Source of the DNA: UBA4744 sp963718995
Lineage (GTDB): Bacteria > Actinomycetota > Acidimicrobiia > Spongiisociales > UBA4744
Assembly: GCA_963718995.1 (NCBI GenBank)
Contig: CAVRAP010000007.1
Span: 15,608-79,607, forward strand
DNA length: 64,000 nucleotides
Direction of reading: 5' to 3'
Numbering within the stretch: position 1 is the stretch's first letter; every line of letters begins with the position of its first letter. The notes under the pieces are model-generated. The model searched no databases. It saw only the letters and a program-made list of their open reading frames with translations, and had not been told where the DNA came from. Below are positions 62,128-64,000 of the stretch, one piece after another. Position numbers and translations under genes: made by a program.

Positions 62128-62988
62128 ATGAAGGTAGCCATCACCGCCGCAAACGGTCAGTTGGGAACGCAAGTCGTCGAGGCGGTGCTCGCTCTGATCC
62201 CGAGCGCGAACATCGTCGGGTTGGCGCGGACGCCCGACAAGGCGAAGCATCTGGGCATCGAGATTCGTCCCGGTGACTACAACGAAAAGGACGCTCTGGA
62301 GAAGTCGCTGCAATCCGTTGATGCGGTTCTGTTGGTGTCGGGGATGGACGCTCCGGAACGCCGCCTCAAGCAGCACCGCAACGTGATCGAGGCTGCACGA
62401 AGCGCCGGGGTGAAGAAGATCGTCTACACCAGCGTCCAGGGGGCGGAAGAAGCCACGGCCTTCTCGCCGATTGTCCAGAGCAATCGGCAAACCGAAGAAG
62501 ACGTGCGTCGCAGCGGGCTGGCCTGGGCGATCGGCCGCAACGGAATCTATATCGAGCCTGATGTCGAGTACCTCGAGACCTATAGGAAATCCGGCGGAAT
62601 CACCAACTGCGCCGGTGACGGTCGATGTGGGTACACCACGCGCCCGGAGCTGGCTTACGCCTACGCGAGGCTGCTCACCGAAGAGAAGCACAACGGCCAC
62701 ACCTACAACCTGCACGGAGAGGCCATCACCCAGTACCAGCTGGCGGCCTACCTCAACAGCGCCTTCGGCACCGATCTGACCTACACCCCGATGACCGTCG
62801 AGGAATACCGCGAGAATCGGGTCGCCGAGCTGGGTGAATTCTTGGGCACGGTCATCACCGGCATCTATCAGGGCATTCGAGACGGAGAAGCCGACAACCC
62901 CAGCCACTATCTCGAGGCCGCAGGCAGAGAGCACGTGAGCTGGCCCACCTATTTCGCGAGCCTTGATGGACAGGGGAACACCTCGTGA
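62128..62988 (+). CDS. NmrA/QorB-like NAD(P)-dependent oxidoreductase
   Basis: An atypical SDR Rossmann motif ITAANGQLGTQVV opens the protein, followed by VGLARTPDKAKHLG, DAVLLVSG and IVYTSVQGAEEAT. The C-terminal part (GHTYNLHGEAITQYQLAAYL, NSAFGTDLTYTPMTVEEYRE) is typical of QorB-like quinone or NAD(P)H reductases and redox sensors. At 286 residues the size is normal. A long antisense frame over 61858-63015 is a shadow. Confidence 0.87.
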   Translation: MKVAITAANGQLGTQVVEAVLALIPSANIVGLARTPDKAKHLGIEIRPGDYNEKDALEKSLQSVDAVLLVSGMDAPERRLKQHRNVIEAARSAGVKKIVYTSVQGAEEATAFSPIVQSNRQTEEDVRRSGLAWAIGRNGIYIEPDVEYLETYRKSGGITNCAGDGRCGYTTRPELAYAYARLLTEEKHNGHTYNLHGEAITQYQLAAYLNSAFGTDLTYTPMTVEEYRENRVAELGEFLGTVITGIYQGIRDGEADNPSHYLEAAGREHVSWPTYFASLDGQGNTS

Positions 62989-63051
62989 TCGAACCGAGCC
63001 CCCTCTGTTCAACATGACCGAGGGCCCGGCGACGCTGAGTCGACCTCTCTA

Positions 63052-63765
63052 TCAGCGGTTCCGGCGTTTCCGGTTCTCCCAGCGGCGATAGAGATACAAC
63101 CAGGCGGGGTCGAGGTCGTCGGAAGCGTCGGGCGTAGTCGGGCTCTGTGGATCAGACACCAGCCGGGGCGCCTCGGGCACGGGGGTAGGAGCCGGAGATG
63201 GCTCGGGGGCGACCACGGCTTCGGTCCGCTCGTCTGCCTGGATTCGCAGCTCGCTCAGTCGTTCGCGGAGGAATACCGCTTCGGTCTCGGCGCGGGCGGC
63301 CCGCTCCCGAGCCTCGGCAAGTTGCTGGCCGGCCTCATGGAGGTTGCCGAGCTGGTTGATCATCCGGTTCCAGGCGTCGATGGGGACGAGCACTGAGCCG
63401 TCGGGCACGTCCGAGGCCGGTTCGCTCGAGGTCGGGGAAGGCCTGGGTGGAGCAGGCGAAGTCCGGGCGGCCGGCGGGGGGCGGAGGCGTCCCAGATGGC
63501 GGGCTCTTGCAACGACCTCGTCGAGACCGACCAGGCGCACTTGACCCTCCGGTTCGAGTTCAAAACGAGTTGGAATCCGGTCTTTGCGGGCCCAATTGCG
63601 TACGGTTGAGGCAGGCACCCCGGTGGCCTCTTCTGCTTCGTGAAGCGTCACCCAGCGGATAGAAGGGGCGGGGCCTTGCGGCCTACGCGCAGGCTCCTCT
63701 GAGGGTGGTTTCATGGGGCGGCCCTCCCGAGCGAGTTGCTGCCAGACGAAAGCGGGATCTTCCAT
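63052..63765 (-). CDS. MerR/excisionase-type helix-turn-helix protein with coiled coil
   Basis: The HTH (VTLHEAEEATGVPASTVRNW, then ARKDRIPTRFELE) spans about 38-75. A Pro-rich linker follows, then a coiled coil near 135-180 (LGNLHEAGQQLAEARERAARAETEAVF with heptad pattern), another Pro-rich stretch, and a basic C-terminus ending WENRKRRNR. It is divergent from rpiB with 69 bp between them and may regulate that locus. Confidence 0.75.
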   Translation of the reverse strand: MEDPAFVWQQLAREGRPMKPPSEEPARRPQGPAPSIRWVTLHEAEEATGVPASTVRNWARKDRIPTRFELEPEGQVRLVGLDEVVARARHLGRLRPPPAARTSPAPPRPSPTSSEPASDVPDGSVLVPIDAWNRMINQLGNLHEAGQQLAEARERAARAETEAVFLRERLSELRIQADERTEAVVAPEPSPAPTPVPEAPRLVSDPQSPTTPDASDDLDPAWLYLYRRWENRKRRNR

Positions 63766-63834
63766 CTCCCCAGGATAGGTCCTGTTGTCGGCAGACTCCT
63801 AGGATGCTGGGAGAGCAGGAGAGCCCGAACCAAC

Positions 63835-64000
63835 ATGCCGTCCCAGGAAGAGATCCGAAAAGCCGTTGAGCGGGTGGTTGATGGGGTCCTGACCCGCACC
63901 GGCCAAAAGCTTCCTTCTCCACCAGTGACGGAACCGGCGTCGGAATCCGCGGGGGGGCCGAGGCGGATCGCCATTGGAGCCGATCACGGCGGTTACCCCC
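63835..64000 (+). CDS. rpiB: Ribose-5-phosphate isomerase B with N-terminal extension, partial (runs off the right edge)
   Basis: The RpiB start motif RIAIGADHGGYP appears only after about 42 extra residues. The extension is a predicted amphipathic helix (EEIRKAVERVVDGVLTRTG, hydrophobics at I7, V11, V14, V15, V18, L19) joined by a Pro/Ser/Gly linker. This is the form of encapsulation peptides that send enzymes into bacterial microcompartments, and RpiB homologues are cargo of the sugar-phosphate-utilising type. ATG 63835 is the only plausible start; AGGAGAG lies upstream at 63818-63824. Confidence 0.8.
   Translation, partial: MPSQEEIRKAVERVVDGVLTRTGQKLPSPPVTEPASESAGGPRRIAIGADHGGYP

Noticed and set aside
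61858..63015. Minus-strand frame of 385 codons
   Set aside because: It is antisense to the QorB-like gene, which has a strong ribosome site and family motifs.

Overview
The window is high-GC chromosomal DNA from an actinobacterium. A WhiB1-type regulator, DUF3107, a Rho factor with an Arg/Gly-rich insert, an F420-type LLM oxidoreductase, nickel superoxide dismutase, GTG/TTG starts and apparently leaderless promoters all point that way. The class Acidimicrobiia is my best guess; it rests on overall gene style, because no 16S gene is present. Most of the window is housekeeping and core metabolism, with a few accessory islands.

Layout. 1-4.6 kb: a partial membrane protein, DUF3107, whiB1, a glycerophosphodiesterase, a YqeY protein, then a stand-alone ATP-dependent ligase and Ku (a two-gene NHEJ set). 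Ku sits between mirrored arrays of 7-bp repeats. 4.7-14.7 kb: tRNA-Arg(CCG), hom-thrC, rho, rpmE, DUF1385, prfA, prmC, tsaC and glyA, a threonine / transcription termination / translation termination block. 14.7-21.7 kb: the full F1Fo ATP synthase operon (atpZ, atpI-like, B, E, F, H, A, G, D, C) behind a perfect CRP/GlxR-type site. 22-32 kb: an orphan solute-binding lipoprotein, SRPBCC and DUF2087 proteins, a PIG-L deacetylase, a methyltransferase, two alkylation-repair glycosylases (AlkA- and AlkD-like), an ABC-F protein and a sigma factor with its putative membrane partner. 32-33.2 kb: an AbiEi/DUF559-like gene between two copies of a 37-bp palindromic repeat.

33-43 kb: KorAB, an amidase, a DUF3048 lipoprotein, a broken LLM oxidoreductase, an ACT protein, and a NiSOD gene paired with a SodX-type protease, then rsgA with a possible leader peptide. 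43-51 kb: a DASS transporter with a REC-cNMP-histidine kinase and a response regulator, next to a four-gene double ABC exporter. 51-60 kb: metG, a NatAB-like exporter, class I aldolase, and a TetR-controlled ABC exporter. 60-64 kb: a hydrolase, a squalene-cyclase-like protein, an NmrA/QorB reductase, an HTH/coiled-coil protein and the start of an RpiB whose N-terminal extension looks like a bacterial-microcompartment targeting helix. The next contig stretch may be a sugar-phosphate microcompartment locus.

A recurring oddity is single-base frameshifts: nine are visible, in prmC, atpF, atpA, a DUF402 gene, the AbiEi-like gene, the amidase and (three times) the LLM gene. Each reconstructed gene becomes an exact multiple of three when one base per shift is added or removed. 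Because essential genes are hit, uncorrected read error is the simplest explanation, and the genes are annotated as whole loci. cAMP/CRP-type control is suggested by two perfect TGTGA-N6-TCACA sites, upstream of whiB1 and of the ATP synthase operon.
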